41,263 nt of DNA from Propionibacteriaceae bacterium. GTDB lineage: Bacteria > Actinomycetota > Actinomycetes > Propionibacteriales > Propionibacteriaceae. Made by a program: the position numbers and the translations under genes. Shown piece after piece: positions 8,560 through 15,909 of the stretch; positions within the stretch are counted from its first letter, which is position 1; each line of letters opens with the position of its first letter. The stretch spans positions 1 through 41,263 of the forward strand of contig JAUNSA010000005.1 of NCBI GenBank assembly GCA_030539405.1. Reading direction: 5' to 3'. The notes under the pieces were generated by a model. It had not been told where the DNA came from. It made no database searches and was given only the letters and a program-made list of their open reading frames with translations.

Positions 8560-8588
8560 TTGCGAGCGTTCCCAATTGGGAATAGAGT
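8560..8588 (+). promoter_or_regulatory. Early rightward promoter with embedded operator
   Basis: A -35 element TTGCGA (8560-8565) and a -10 element TAGAGT (8583-8588) are separated by exactly 17 bp. The spacer contains the perfect 14-bp palindrome TTCCCAATTGGGAA (8569-8582). A further half-site ATTGGGGA lies at 8535-8542, toward the repressor gene. A repressor dimer on the palindrome would block RNA polymerase. Predicted transcription would start around 8595, only one to three bases before the ATG at 8597, so the first message may be nearly leaderless. Confidence 0.72.
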
Positions 8589-8596
8589 CCAGGGCC

Positions 8597-8836
8597 ATGG
8601 ACACCACACCGAACACCCGCAGCGCGGTTGCCGCCGAGGTTCGCGCATCACTAGGGCGCGCCGGACGTTCGGCCGCCTGGCTCGCCGAATCGGCCGGGAT
8701 CAGCCGCACAGCCCTCAGTCGCAAGCTACGCGGCGACGTGTCGTTCACCGTCGAGGAACTAGTGCTAGTGGCGCTAGCCCTCGGCGTCGAGCCCGACACG
8801 TTCCTGCCCCGCACTGACGCGACGGCCGCCGCATGA
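8597..8836 (+). CDS. Cro-like HTH regulator
   Basis: This 79-residue protein is mostly one XRE-type helix-turn-helix domain (VAAEVRASLGRAGRSAAWLA... GISRTALSRKLRGD). It is the first gene of the rightward early operon and diverges from the repressor, the position of cro in lambdoid control regions. The ATG at 8597 carries an AGGG just upstream, although the predicted transcript start falls almost on top of it. Its stop codon overlaps the next ATG by 4 bp. A role in shutting off the repressor promoter is inference. Confidence 0.75.
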   Translation: MDTTPNTRSAVAAEVRASLGRAGRSAAWLAESAGISRTALSRKLRGDVSFTVEELVLVALALGVEPDTFLPRTDATAAA

Positions 8837-9147
8837 CTGCGCTGGCCCTATGTGGGCCGACCCTCAACACTCCCCCCGGTCGAGCATCAGGGGACGCCGA
8901 GTTCCTGGCAGCGTGCGAACGGCGCGACTACGCCCTGCTGCAGGCCGCCCTCTTGGGCATGACGACCCGAGAAGCCGTCGACCACCTCGCGTGCCTGTTC
9001 CCTCACCGGACGCGCCGCTGGTTCCTCCGTCACCTGCACACCATCCGCACGATGACCGCCGACGACTTCGCCCGGTTCCTCGACTACGCCGACCCGACCG
9101 GCGAAACGGCGACGGCGCGGGTACTACAAGAACGGACCGGCCGGTGA
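8833..9147 (+). CDS. Uncharacterised early phage protein
   Basis: This 104-residue protein has no fold I recognise. The N-terminal 20 residues look flexible (PTLNTPPGRASG). The rest is helical and rich in Arg, His and Leu (FLAACERRDYALLQAALLGMTTREAVDHL, then FPHRTRRWFLRHLHTIRTM). It is joined by ATGA to the Cro-like gene before it and by GTGA to the DUF4258-like gene after it, so the three are probably made together. A partner or antitoxin role for the next gene is possible but unproven. Confidence 0.7.
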   Translation: MTALALCGPTLNTPPGRASGDAEFLAACERRDYALLQAALLGMTTREAVDHLACLFPHRTRRWFLRHLHTIRTMTADDFARFLDYADPTGETATARVLQERTGR

Positions 9148-9539
9148 GCGCCCCCGAATTCCAGGTGTGCCACCACGCGCTCGAACGCGCCCTCGACATG
9201 GGCGTCGACGGCAACGAGATCCGCCGGGCCGTCACGGCCCCCCAGGACGTCCGCGACGGACGTCACGGCTGCGAACTGCGCACCGCGGGCCGAATCGTCG
9301 TCGTGTTCAACCCGGCCGCCGGGCTCGTCGTCACCGTCATGTGGCGATACGAGAAACAACGCCGCACCGACGCCCAACGCGCCGACGACTACGGCCGCAA
9401 GCCCCGACACCCGCAACACGAACGCGAACGCGCGATCAAGCGCGCCACGAAGCAACGCCAAGCCCACGACTACGAGGGCCACGGACGCCGCAACGGCCGT
9501 GCCCGCCGCGCCCGCCGCTGGGCCGACAACGACGACTAA
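9144..9539 (+). CDS. DUF4258/BrnT-like small protein
   Basis: This 131-residue protein starts at GTG 9144, overlapping the previous stop. Residues 4-65 (HHALERALDMGVDGNEIRRAV, then GRIVVVFNPAAGLVVTVMWR) have the helix plus beta-hairpin pattern of DUF4258 and BrnT-like proteins, a fold shared with RelE-type ribonuclease toxins. The C-terminal half is very basic and repetitive (RERAIKRATKQRQAHDYEGH, then RRNGRARRARRW), suggesting nucleic-acid binding. Catalytic residues cannot be assigned by eye. Whether it is a toxin, an RNase-fold regulator or a structural DNA binder is open. Confidence 0.65.
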   Translation: MSAPEFQVCHHALERALDMGVDGNEIRRAVTAPQDVRDGRHGCELRTAGRIVVVFNPAAGLVVTVMWRYEKQRRTDAQRADDYGRKPRHPQHERERAIKRATKQRQAHDYEGHGRRNGRARRARRWADNDD

Positions 9540-9574
9540 GCCCCCGCCCCTACTCCCTCGAAAGGTCCCCCGCC

Positions 9575-10261
9575 ATGGATTACGCCGAGAAGATCAAAGC
9601 CCTCCTCGCGAAGGCCGCCAGCACCCCGCACGACGCCGAACGTGACTCCTTCACCGAAGCCGCCGAACGGCTCATGGTCAAGTGGGGCGTTGACGACGCC
9701 ATGCTCGCCGCCGCCACCGGCAACAACAAGGCCGACCAGATCGAGCAGCGCCGCTACCACGTCCCCGGCACGTCCGGCGCCCTGCTCGCCGAACTGGTCG
9801 GCGCCATAGTCGCGCCCGCCGTCGCCCCGGTCCGAACCCTGTTCACCCCAGGGCGCCCCTATTGGTGGGCGATCGGCTACCCCGACGACCTCGCCAGAAT
9901 CGAGCTGTACGCCCCGAAGATCATGGACCAAGCACGCTACGCGTGGCGCACCCACCTGCACGACATGCGAGGCATTGGCTGGGGGTACTCCGACGGAGAA
10001 CGCCGCCGGGCCCGTATTGCGTTCCTTACCGGGTTCGCCAATGCCGTGCACATCCGCCTCGCCGCCATGTTCACCGCCGAGACCGAGGCCACCAGCGGCG
10101 CCGAACTCGTCCTGCGGGACCGCTCCGACGAAGTCAACGCGCACGTGGACGCCCTCGGCTACGGGAAGTCCCGCGGCCGAATACTCGGGGACGCGTACGC
10201 GTTCCGGCAGGGCGACAAGGCCGGGAGCGAAGCCGACCTGTCAGCGGGGGCGCTCGCATGA
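9575..10261 (+). CDS. DUF2786 domain phage protein
   Basis: The 228-residue product opens with the DUF2786 signature (YAEKIKALLAKAASTPHDAERDSF, then EAAERLMVKWGVDD), a short helical domain common in actinophage early regions. The remainder has a Trp/Tyr-rich middle (PYWWAIGYPDDLARIELYA) and a helical C-terminal half. The ATG at 9575 follows a GAAAGG ribosome site. Its stop overlaps the start of the excisionase-like gene. The function of DUF2786 proteins is not established; the neighbourhood suggests DNA metabolism. Confidence 0.75.
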   Translation: MDYAEKIKALLAKAASTPHDAERDSFTEAAERLMVKWGVDDAMLAAATGNNKADQIEQRRYHVPGTSGALLAELVGAIVAPAVAPVRTLFTPGRPYWWAIGYPDDLARIELYAPKIMDQARYAWRTHLHDMRGIGWGYSDGERRRARIAFLTGFANAVHIRLAAMFTAETEATSGAELVLRDRSDEVNAHVDALGYGKSRGRILGDAYAFRQGDKAGSEADLSAGALA

Positions 10262-10491
10262 CGTCGCCGACCCTCTCGACCACTGACGAAATCCTCACGG
10301 CCGCCGAGGTTGCCGCGATCACGAAGATTCCGCTGGGCACGCTGCGCTACTGGCGCCACGCCCGCACCGGCCCCCGCTCGTTCAAGTTGGGCGGCCTCAC
10401 CCGCTACCGCCGCGCCGACGTCGACGCGTGGCTGGCCGCCCAGTACGAGACCACCGACCGCCCCACCCCGCCCCGCAAGGAGAAGAAGTGA
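10258..10491 (+). CDS. Excisionase-like helix-turn-helix protein
   Basis: This 77-residue protein is a winged-helix MerR/HTH_17-type DNA binder: LTAAEVAAITKIPLGTLRYWRHARTG, then FKLGGLTRYRRADVDAWLAA. This pattern is shared by excisionases (Xis) and AlpA-like regulators. It overlaps its neighbours on both sides by 4 bp. A role as recombination directionality factor for the integrase fits size and fold, but its place inside the recombination genes leaves open a regulatory role. Confidence 0.75.
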   Translation: MTSPTLSTTDEILTAAEVAAITKIPLGTLRYWRHARTGPRSFKLGGLTRYRRADVDAWLAAQYETTDRPTPPRKEKK

Positions 10492-11690
10492 CCCTCGAAC
10501 CCACCACACCCGCCGAGGCCGAACACGTCGGCGACCACCGGGCGATGCTCGCCCAAGCCGTAGCGACCCTCGAGCCGGGCCAGACCGTCGAGGCGACGTT
10601 CTCGCCGATGTACCGCGGCACCTACAAGGTCACGGGCGTGACCGTGGCACCCGACGGCGAGCCGAGCGTCCTCACGTTGGGCGGCTGGGAACGCATCCGC
10701 CTCGCGACCGGCCTGCCGCCCGCCTACCTCGCTGACCTTGCGATCGTGCCCGAACCGTTCCAGGTGACCGAGCCCGGCGTGTTCTACGACATGCCCGAAG
10801 CCCTCTACCATTCGGGCCCGACCCCCACCCCGTCGCTGTCCTACAGCGGCGCGAAGGTGCTCCTCGCGGGCCCGCCCGGCCGCTACTTCCACCAGCTCAC
10901 CCACCGGCAGCACAAGGCCGCCTGGGACTTTGGGCACGCGTGGCACTCGCTGATCCTCGGCAAGGGCGACCCGGTTGTGGAGGTCCGCGCGAAGGACTGG
11001 CGCACCAAGGCCGCCCAGGAAGCCCGCGCGAACGCCTACGACCGCGGGTTCGTGCCCCTGCTGACCCACGAGGTCGAGACCGCGCGGCGCATGGCCGACC
11101 GGTTCCTCGACGACCCCGAGGTGGCCGCCCTGCTGGCCGACGGCGTCCCCGAGGTGAGCATGTTCGGCCTCGACCCCGTCACCGGCTCTTGGATTCGCGG
11201 GCGCATCGACTGGGTGAACGGCGACCTCGGCGCGTTCGTGGACGTCAAGACGACCACCGACGCGAGCGCGGCCGGGTTCAACAAGTCGGTGGAGAAGTTC
11301 GGCTACGCCATGCAGGCCGCGTGGTACGGCGACCTCGCCGAGCAGTTGCCCGAGCTGCCCGACGTCGACCGGTTCGTGTTCGCCGCCCAGGAGAAGGACG
11401 CGCCCTACTTTCCGCACGTGTTCGAGCTGAACGCCGACTGGTTGGCGATCGGACGCCACCTGAACCGGCAGGCCCTCGACCTGTTCGCCGAGTGCCTGGC
11501 CGCCGACCAGTGGCCCGGCTACGGGCCCGGCATCACCACGCTGGCGCCGCCCGCATGGCTGGCCCGCCGGTTCCTGGCCGAGGGCGCCGAGGCCGCCCGA
11601 GACCACCTCGCCACCGTCGGCGACCCCGTCCCCCTGTCCCCCGAGTTTGAAGCCGCCCTCGCCCGCATGGCCGGGCTGCCCACCACCTGA
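10488..11690 (+). CDS. RecE/Cas4-like PD-(D/E)XK exonuclease
   Basis: This 400-residue protein matches the putative exodeoxyribonuclease VIII C-terminal (DUF3799, PDDEXK) family. After an N-terminal segment of about 110 residues come the conserved LSYSGAKVLLAGPPGRY start motif, WDFGHAWHSLILG, and the metal-binding core GRIDWV...AFVDVKTTTDASAAGF with the D-x-K signature, then AMQAAWY. The GTG at 10488 has a strong AAGGAG ribosome site. With the RecT gene 14 bp downstream it forms a two-part annealing recombination system: the exonuclease resects ends, RecT anneals the single strand. Confidence 0.85.
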   Translation: MTLEPTTPAEAEHVGDHRAMLAQAVATLEPGQTVEATFSPMYRGTYKVTGVTVAPDGEPSVLTLGGWERIRLATGLPPAYLADLAIVPEPFQVTEPGVFYDMPEALYHSGPTPTPSLSYSGAKVLLAGPPGRYFHQLTHRQHKAAWDFGHAWHSLILGKGDPVVEVRAKDWRTKAAQEARANAYDRGFVPLLTHEVETARRMADRFLDDPEVAALLADGVPEVSMFGLDPVTGSWIRGRIDWVNGDLGAFVDVKTTTDASAAGFNKSVEKFGYAMQAAWYGDLAEQLPELPDVDRFVFAAQEKDAPYFPHVFELNADWLAIGRHLNRQALDLFAECLAADQWPGYGPGITTLAPPAWLARRFLAEGAEAARDHLATVGDPVPLSPEFEAALARMAGLPTT

Positions 11691-11704
11691 AAGGAACCCA
11701 ACCC

Positions 11705-12571
11705 GTGACCGACCAGACCCACGGCAACGCCGTTGCCGTCCCCGAACCCCTCGACCTCGTGACCAAGTACGAGGCCGCGTTCACGTCGTCGCTCCCGTCC
11801 CACGTCAACCACGAGCAGTGGGTGGCCGTCGTCATGGGCGCCGTCCGTTCGTCCGCCGAGGTGCAGGCGGCCGCGAAGAACGACCCCGGCCGGTTCCTGG
11901 CCGCCCTGTTGCAGGCCGCCCGCATGGGCCTCGAGCCCGGCACCGAACAGTTCTACCTGGTGCCGTTCAGCCCGAAGAAGGGCGCCCCGCGCGTCATCCA
12001 AGGCATCCCCGGCTATCAGGGGCTCGTCGAGCTGATCTACCGGGCCGGGGCCGTGTCCACCGTCATCGTCGAGTGCGTCTACTCCGGCGACGGATTCGAG
12101 TTCGTGCCCGGCCGCGACGACAAGCCGCGCCACACGATCGACTGGTTCGGCGGCGACCGCGGCAAGCTCGTCGGCGTCTACGCGTACGCGATCATGCGCG
12201 ACGGCGCCACGTCGAAGGTTGTCGTGTTGGGTGAACGCGACATCAAGCGGGCCAAGGCGTCGAGCGCCAGCGCGTCGAGCGACTACAGCCCCTGGAGCAG
12301 GCATCCCGAGGCCATGTGGCTGAAGACGGCCACCCGCCAGCTCGCCAAGTGGGTTCCCACGTCGGCCGAGTACCGCCGCCAGCAGTTGCGTGACGCCCAG
12401 ACCGTGCTCGACGAACGCGACCGACCGGCGGCCGTGGTCGAGTTCCCCGTCACCCTCGACGACGGCGAACACGTGGACCCGCTCACCGGGGAGGTCGTGC
12501 GCGGGCCGGTCGACGATGTTGTGGACGCCGAGGTGGTCGAGCCCGCCACGTCACCCGAGGAGGCCCGGTGA
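11705..12571 (+). CDS. recT: RecT family single-strand annealing protein
   Basis: This 288-residue protein follows the RecT pattern: FLAALLQAARMGLEPGTEQFYLVPF, then a GYQGLVELIYRAG segment and the conserved region around WSRHPEAMWLKTATRQLAKWVP. RecT binds single-stranded DNA and anneals homologous strands during phage recombination and concatemer formation. The C-terminal 50 residues are acidic and probably disordered, as in other family members. The start is GTG 11705 after GAAAGGAA. It is paired with the exonuclease gene just upstream. Confidence 0.93.
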   Translation: MTDQTHGNAVAVPEPLDLVTKYEAAFTSSLPSHVNHEQWVAVVMGAVRSSAEVQAAAKNDPGRFLAALLQAARMGLEPGTEQFYLVPFSPKKGAPRVIQGIPGYQGLVELIYRAGAVSTVIVECVYSGDGFEFVPGRDDKPRHTIDWFGGDRGKLVGVYAYAIMRDGATSKVVVLGERDIKRAKASSASASSDYSPWSRHPEAMWLKTATRQLAKWVPTSAEYRRQQLRDAQTVLDERDRPAAVVEFPVTLDDGEHVDPLTGEVVRGPVDDVVDAEVVEPATSPEEAR

Positions 12572-12696
12572 TCGTCCTCGACATGCTCAGCCACATGATC
12601 CCGGCGGCCGCGATCGTGGCGGCCGCCTACTTGGCGCCATGCCTGCCCGTGATCGTCCGCGACCTACTCACCACCGAGAACAAGGACCTGAAGTGA
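12568..12696 (+). CDS. Micro membrane protein (42 aa)
   Basis: A GTG at 12568 overlaps the recT stop (GTGA) and opens a 42-codon frame that ends by overlapping the next GTG. One hydrophobic segment spans about residues 9-30 (HMIPAAAIVAAAYLAPCLPV), followed by a short charged tail (RDLLTTENKDLK). The 4-bp overlaps at both ends support translation. I know of no family for it. Confidence 0.6.
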   Translation: MIVLDMLSHMIPAAAIVAAAYLAPCLPVIVRDLLTTENKDLK

Positions 12697-12899
12697 CCGA
12701 CTACAACGAACTGGCCGCCGGGCGCGACCGCGCCCGACTCACCCGCATGCTCGACCAGGTGCGCGCCTACTGCCTTCGCGTCCTCGACGACCCGAGCCCC
12801 GACGAGGGGCCCGTGGGGGCCGTCGGCTACTACCACGGCCGCGACAGCGTCGCCGAACACATCCTCGAGCTGATCGACGACAAGGGGGCCCCGGCATGA
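12693..12899 (+). CDS. Small uncharacterised phage protein
   Basis: This 68-residue soluble protein begins at GTG 12693 (GTGA overlap) and ends overlapping the ATG at 12896. It is helical at both ends (DRARLTRMLDQVRAYCLRVLDD and GRDSVAEHILELIDD), with a Gly/Tyr-rich middle (VGAVGYYHGRDS). The HILELID ending resembles small actinophage early proteins of unknown role. No function can be assigned. Confidence 0.65.
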   Translation: MTDYNELAAGRDRARLTRMLDQVRAYCLRVLDDPSPDEGPVGAVGYYHGRDSVAEHILELIDDKGAPA

Positions 12900-12997
12900 G
12901 TGACCGCATGCCACCCGGCGTCGCTGTCATGTTCGCCCTGCTCGTGCTCGCCCTCGTGGCGATCATCGCGCTCCTGTGGGCGGGGGTGGCCCAGTGA
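12896..12997 (+). CDS. Micro membrane protein (33 aa)
   Basis: This 33-codon frame is joined by ATGA to the gene before and GTGA to the gene after. After a short MSDRMPPG head almost the whole protein is one transmembrane helix (VAVMFALLVLALVAIIALLW). It is a clear single-span micro membrane protein of unknown role; with the 42-residue protein at 12568 it is the second in this early operon. Confidence 0.62.
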   Translation: MSDRMPPGVAVMFALLVLALVAIIALLWAGVAQ

Positions 12998-13245
12998 CCA
13001 CCGCCGAACAGCACGCCGAGACCGCCCGCAAGCTCTCCCGGACCGCCAGCGACCTCGCGATCGTCGAGGCCGTTCTAGCCGTCGCGGCGACCATCCGCGA
13101 GGCCGCCGCCGTCGCACTCGCCGACGTGTGGGACGACGGCTACACGCGCGGGTTCTACGACCGCGAAGCCCTCGACCCGACCATGCCCGGCCGTGACGCC
13201 AGCGAAGGCCGCACACCCAACCCGTACCACCCGGAGACACCATGA
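12994..13245 (+). CDS. Small uncharacterised phage protein
   Basis: The 83-residue product begins at GTG 12994. It is a helical protein (AEQHAETARKLSRTASDLAI, then VAATIREAAAVALADVWDDG) with a short Tyr/Arg-rich tail (YTRGFYDREALDPT). Heptad-like spacing suggests a coiled coil. It is coupled by 4-bp overlaps to the membrane protein before and RusA after. No family recognised. Confidence 0.68.
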   Translation: MTTAEQHAETARKLSRTASDLAIVEAVLAVAATIREAAAVALADVWDDGYTRGFYDREALDPTMPGRDASEGRTPNPYHPETP

Positions 13246-13943
13246 CCAGCAACAACACCGAACCGAACGCCGCGCCCACCAGCGCGGCGTTCTTCGTTCC
13301 CGGCATCCCCGCCCCCCAGGGCAGCAAACGGGCATACGCGAACCGCCGCACCGGCCGCGTGCAGCTCGTGGAAATGTCCAAGCGGGTGAAGCCGTGGCGC
13401 GCCGCCGTGAAGGCGGCCGCCGAGGCCGAGGGCGTCCGCATCCGCGGCGCCGTCTACGTGTACCTCGGGTTCTTCCTGCCCCGCCCGCGGTCGCACTACC
13501 GGACCGGCCGGAACGCGCACCTGCTACGCGACCACGCCCCCCGCTGGCCCACCTCGCACGCCGTCGGCGACCTCGACAAGCTGACCCGCTCAACCCTCGA
13601 CGGGCTCACCGCCGGGGGCGTCCTCGACGACGACGCCGACGTGGTGAAGATGTTCGTCGAGAAGGCGTACGCGCCCGAGGGCACCGACCCGGGCGCCGAC
13701 GTGGTCGCCGTCCGGCTCACGCCCGGCGATACCGAAGCCGTCACCGGCGAAGCCGACAGGCCGCCGAACTGCCCCACATGCGGCCGCCCGTGCCGCGCGC
13801 TCACCAACCCAACCGAGCAGTGCGCCGCCTGTTTCGACGCCGCGTGGGACGCCCAGATCGACGCCGCAGCCGACCGGTTCGAACGGTTCGCACCCTACGG
13901 GCGCCCGTCCCCAACGCCCACCGACCCGAAGGAGGCCGCATGA
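13242..13943 (+). CDS. rusA: RusA-like Holliday junction resolvase with C-terminal zinc ribbon
   Basis: RusA family dimers cut Holliday junctions made by phage recombination and replication. Residues 15-155 show the family: FFVPGIPAPQGSKRAY, KPWRAAVKAAA, the acidic centre SHAVGDLDKLTRSTLDGL with GGVLDDDADVV, then VEKAYAP. The catalytic aspartates are therefore present. About 70 residues follow, containing CPTCGRPC and CAAC, a probable zinc ribbon not found in the short E. coli RusA. It sits after recE/recT-like genes and overlaps the methyltransferase start (ATGA). Confidence 0.88.
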   Translation: MTSNNTEPNAAPTSAAFFVPGIPAPQGSKRAYANRRTGRVQLVEMSKRVKPWRAAVKAAAEAEGVRIRGAVYVYLGFFLPRPRSHYRTGRNAHLLRDHAPRWPTSHAVGDLDKLTRSTLDGLTAGGVLDDDADVVKMFVEKAYAPEGTDPGADVVAVRLTPGDTEAVTGEADRPPNCPTCGRPCRALTNPTEQCAACFDAAWDAQIDAAADRFERFAPYGRPSPTPTDPKEAA

Positions 13944-15139
13944 CCGCGCCCGCGCGCGTGCACCTCGGCGACTGCATCGACGTCATGGCCGCCATGCCCG
14001 ACCAGTCCGTCGACGCCGTCGTCACCGACCCGCCCTACGCGATCGGCATCATGTCCCAGCAGTGGGACCGCATGGAGGCCCGCGAGTTCGAAGCGTGGTG
14101 CGAGCGATGGGCCCGCGAGTGCCACCGGCTGCTCAAGCCCGGCGGCTACCTGGCCGCGTTCGGTTCCGCCCGCACCTGGCACCGGCTCGCCGCCGGGATC
14201 GAAGACGCCGGGTTCAACATCCGCGACGGCATCGCCTGGATTTACGCTCAGGGCTACCCGCCGTCGATCGACGTCACCGAAGCCGTGGAAGCCTTCCACG
14301 CCGAGGGGCCCAGCACCGTCGAGCCTGAAGCGCCGCCAGAGGACGTGTTGACCATCACCCGCTGGCTGCGGGCTGCCCGCGACGCCGCCGGATGGACGAA
14401 CAAGCAGATCGACACCATGTTCGGCACGAACGGCATGGCCGGACACTGGACCAGCAACGGCACCCAGCCCGCGATCCCCCGCATCGACCAGTGGGACCGG
14501 CTGCGCGACGCCCTCGGGTTCGACGACACCGAGATCCGCGAGCTAGTCGAACAGTTGGCCGCCACCCGGACGTGGGTGCCCGGCCAGCGCAAACCCGACG
14601 AGCGGCGTTGGTTCGAGACGTTGCGGTCTGGCGCAGAGCTGACCGGGCAAGGCCAGAAGTGGGGAACCCGACTGAAGCCCGCGTTCGAGCCGATCGTGCT
14701 AGCCCAGAAGCCGCCCCGCGGCACCATCACCGCGAACGTGCGCGCCTACGGGACCGGCGCTCTCCACCTGGAAAGCGACGACAAGTTCCCCACGAACGTC
14801 GCGATCGCTGAGGGCGTGGACGTCGTCGGCGTCGCCAACCCGGCCGACTACTGGCACGCATTCAGGTACACGCCCAAGGCGCCCAGCGACGAACGCCCCA
14901 CCGTGGGCGGCGTCATCCACCCAACCCCCAAGCCGCTCGCGCTCATGCAGTGGCTTGTGGACCTCATCACGCCTACCGGGGGCATCGTGCTCGACCCGTT
15001 CGCCGGGTCGGGGTCGACCGGCGTGGCGGCCCTCATGGAGGGCCGTACCCCCATCCTCATCGAAAGGGAACCGCAGTATGTCCGCATCATCGAACACCGC
15101 CTCGCCGAGCCGATCCAACCCTCCCTCCTCGCAGGATGA
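13940..15139 (+). CDS. DNA methyltransferase (DPPY type) with inserted HTH-like segment
   Basis: This 399-residue S-adenosylmethionine-dependent N6-adenine or N4-cytosine methyltransferase has the catalytic motif IV VTDPPYAIG (Asp30-Tyr33) before the AdoMet motif I VLDPFAGSGSTG (about residues 350-361), so it is of the beta order. Between them, about residues 133-200, lies a helix-turn-helix-like insert (ITRWLRAARDAAGWTNKQID, then MFGTNGMAGHWTSNG) that could aid target recognition. Start ATG 13940 follows GGAGG. No restriction endonuclease gene is adjacent, so it is probably an orphan enzyme that protects phage DNA from host restriction. Confidence 0.88.
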   Translation: MTAPARVHLGDCIDVMAAMPDQSVDAVVTDPPYAIGIMSQQWDRMEAREFEAWCERWARECHRLLKPGGYLAAFGSARTWHRLAAGIEDAGFNIRDGIAWIYAQGYPPSIDVTEAVEAFHAEGPSTVEPEAPPEDVLTITRWLRAARDAAGWTNKQIDTMFGTNGMAGHWTSNGTQPAIPRIDQWDRLRDALGFDDTEIRELVEQLAATRTWVPGQRKPDERRWFETLRSGAELTGQGQKWGTRLKPAFEPIVLAQKPPRGTITANVRAYGTGALHLESDDKFPTNVAIAEGVDVVGVANPADYWHAFRYTPKAPSDERPTVGGVIHPTPKPLALMQWLVDLITPTGGIVLDPFAGSGSTGVAALMEGRTPILIEREPQYVRIIEHRLAEPIQPSLLAG

Positions 15140-15146
15140 CGGCGCG

Positions 15147-15839
15147 GTGAAGCCCGCCCGCGTCCTGATCGAGTCCCCGTTCGCGGGTGACTGGCCGCAG
15201 AACCTCGCCTATGCCCGCCGCGCCGTGGCCGACAGCCTCAGCCGAGGCGAAGCCCCGTTCGCATCCCACCTCCTCTACACGCAGCCCGGCATCCTCGACG
15301 ACAACGACCCCGCCGAGCGCGAACAGGGCATCCAAGCCGGGCTCGAGTGGGGCCACGCCGCAGCACTCACGGCCGTCTACGTCGACCTCGGTGTGTCCCC
15401 CGGCATGCGCGACGGCATCGCCCGTGCCGAGGCCCAAGGCCGCCCCGTCGAGTACCGGGTGATCGGACCCAACCCAACCCCCGAGGTCGAGAACACGGAC
15501 GCCGCGCCCACCACGGGCGCGGCGTGCGACGTTTCCGAGCTGCCCCCCTGCCCGCACGCCGACTGCGAGCACGACTGCGGCCACTACCACGGCAACGGAA
15601 CCGACCGCCCGACCACGGAGGCGCGGGCGTGCGACTGCGTTGTGGCGGGGTCGAACGACCACGGGGCGCGCTACGGATGGTCCGAGTGCTACCGGCCCGC
15701 CACGTTCGCCGACCGCTACCCCCGGACCGCCGCGGCGATCCGCGAGCAACACGCCCGCCGCGAGAGGCAAGCCACCACGGCCCACCGCCACTACCTCACC
15801 TGCCGGTGCGGCTACGTGACGTTCGGCCCACGCCCGTAA
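15147..15839 (+). CDS. DUF7768-like protein with Cys-rich C-terminal region
   Basis: Residues 1-110 (KPARVLIESPFAGDWPQNLA, then YARRAVADSLSRGEAPFASH and GLEWGHAAALTAVYVDLGVSPGM) match the DUF7768/DUF4406 group, a Rossmann-like fold related to nucleoside 2-deoxyribosyltransferases and common in phages. The C-terminal half is rich in Cys and His (CPHADCEHDCGHYH, CDC, CRCGY), suggesting one or more zinc sites. The GTG at 15147 begins just where the domain starts. An ATG at 15078 with a good AAAGGGAA site would overlap the methyltransferase by 62 bp and is a real alternative. Enzymatic role unknown. Confidence 0.72.
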   Translation: MKPARVLIESPFAGDWPQNLAYARRAVADSLSRGEAPFASHLLYTQPGILDDNDPAEREQGIQAGLEWGHAAALTAVYVDLGVSPGMRDGIARAEAQGRPVEYRVIGPNPTPEVENTDAAPTTGAACDVSELPPCPHADCEHDCGHYHGNGTDRPTTEARACDCVVAGSNDHGARYGWSECYRPATFADRYPRTAAAIREQHARRERQATTAHRHYLTCRCGYVTFGPRP

Positions 15840-15848
15840 CCCAACCGT

Positions 15849-15883
15849 GAGGGGCGCCCCAGCACACCGCCGGGGCGCCCCTC
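15849..15883 (+). terminator. Terminator-like GC hairpin
   Basis: Perfect 12-bp arms GAGGGGCGCCCC (15849-15860) and GGGGCGCCCCTC (15872-15883) flank an 11-base loop, ten bases after the DUF7768 gene. No T tract follows, so it may be an RNA-stability or weak termination element that separates two parts of the early operon. Confidence 0.6.
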
Positions 15884-15909
15884 GCCGTCCACCCAGTGAA
15901 GGACCAGCC

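Noticed and set aside
13940-15139. Complete restriction-modification system
   Set aside because: Only a methyltransferase is present; neighbouring genes are RusA and a DUF7768 protein, with no restriction endonuclease candidate beside it.
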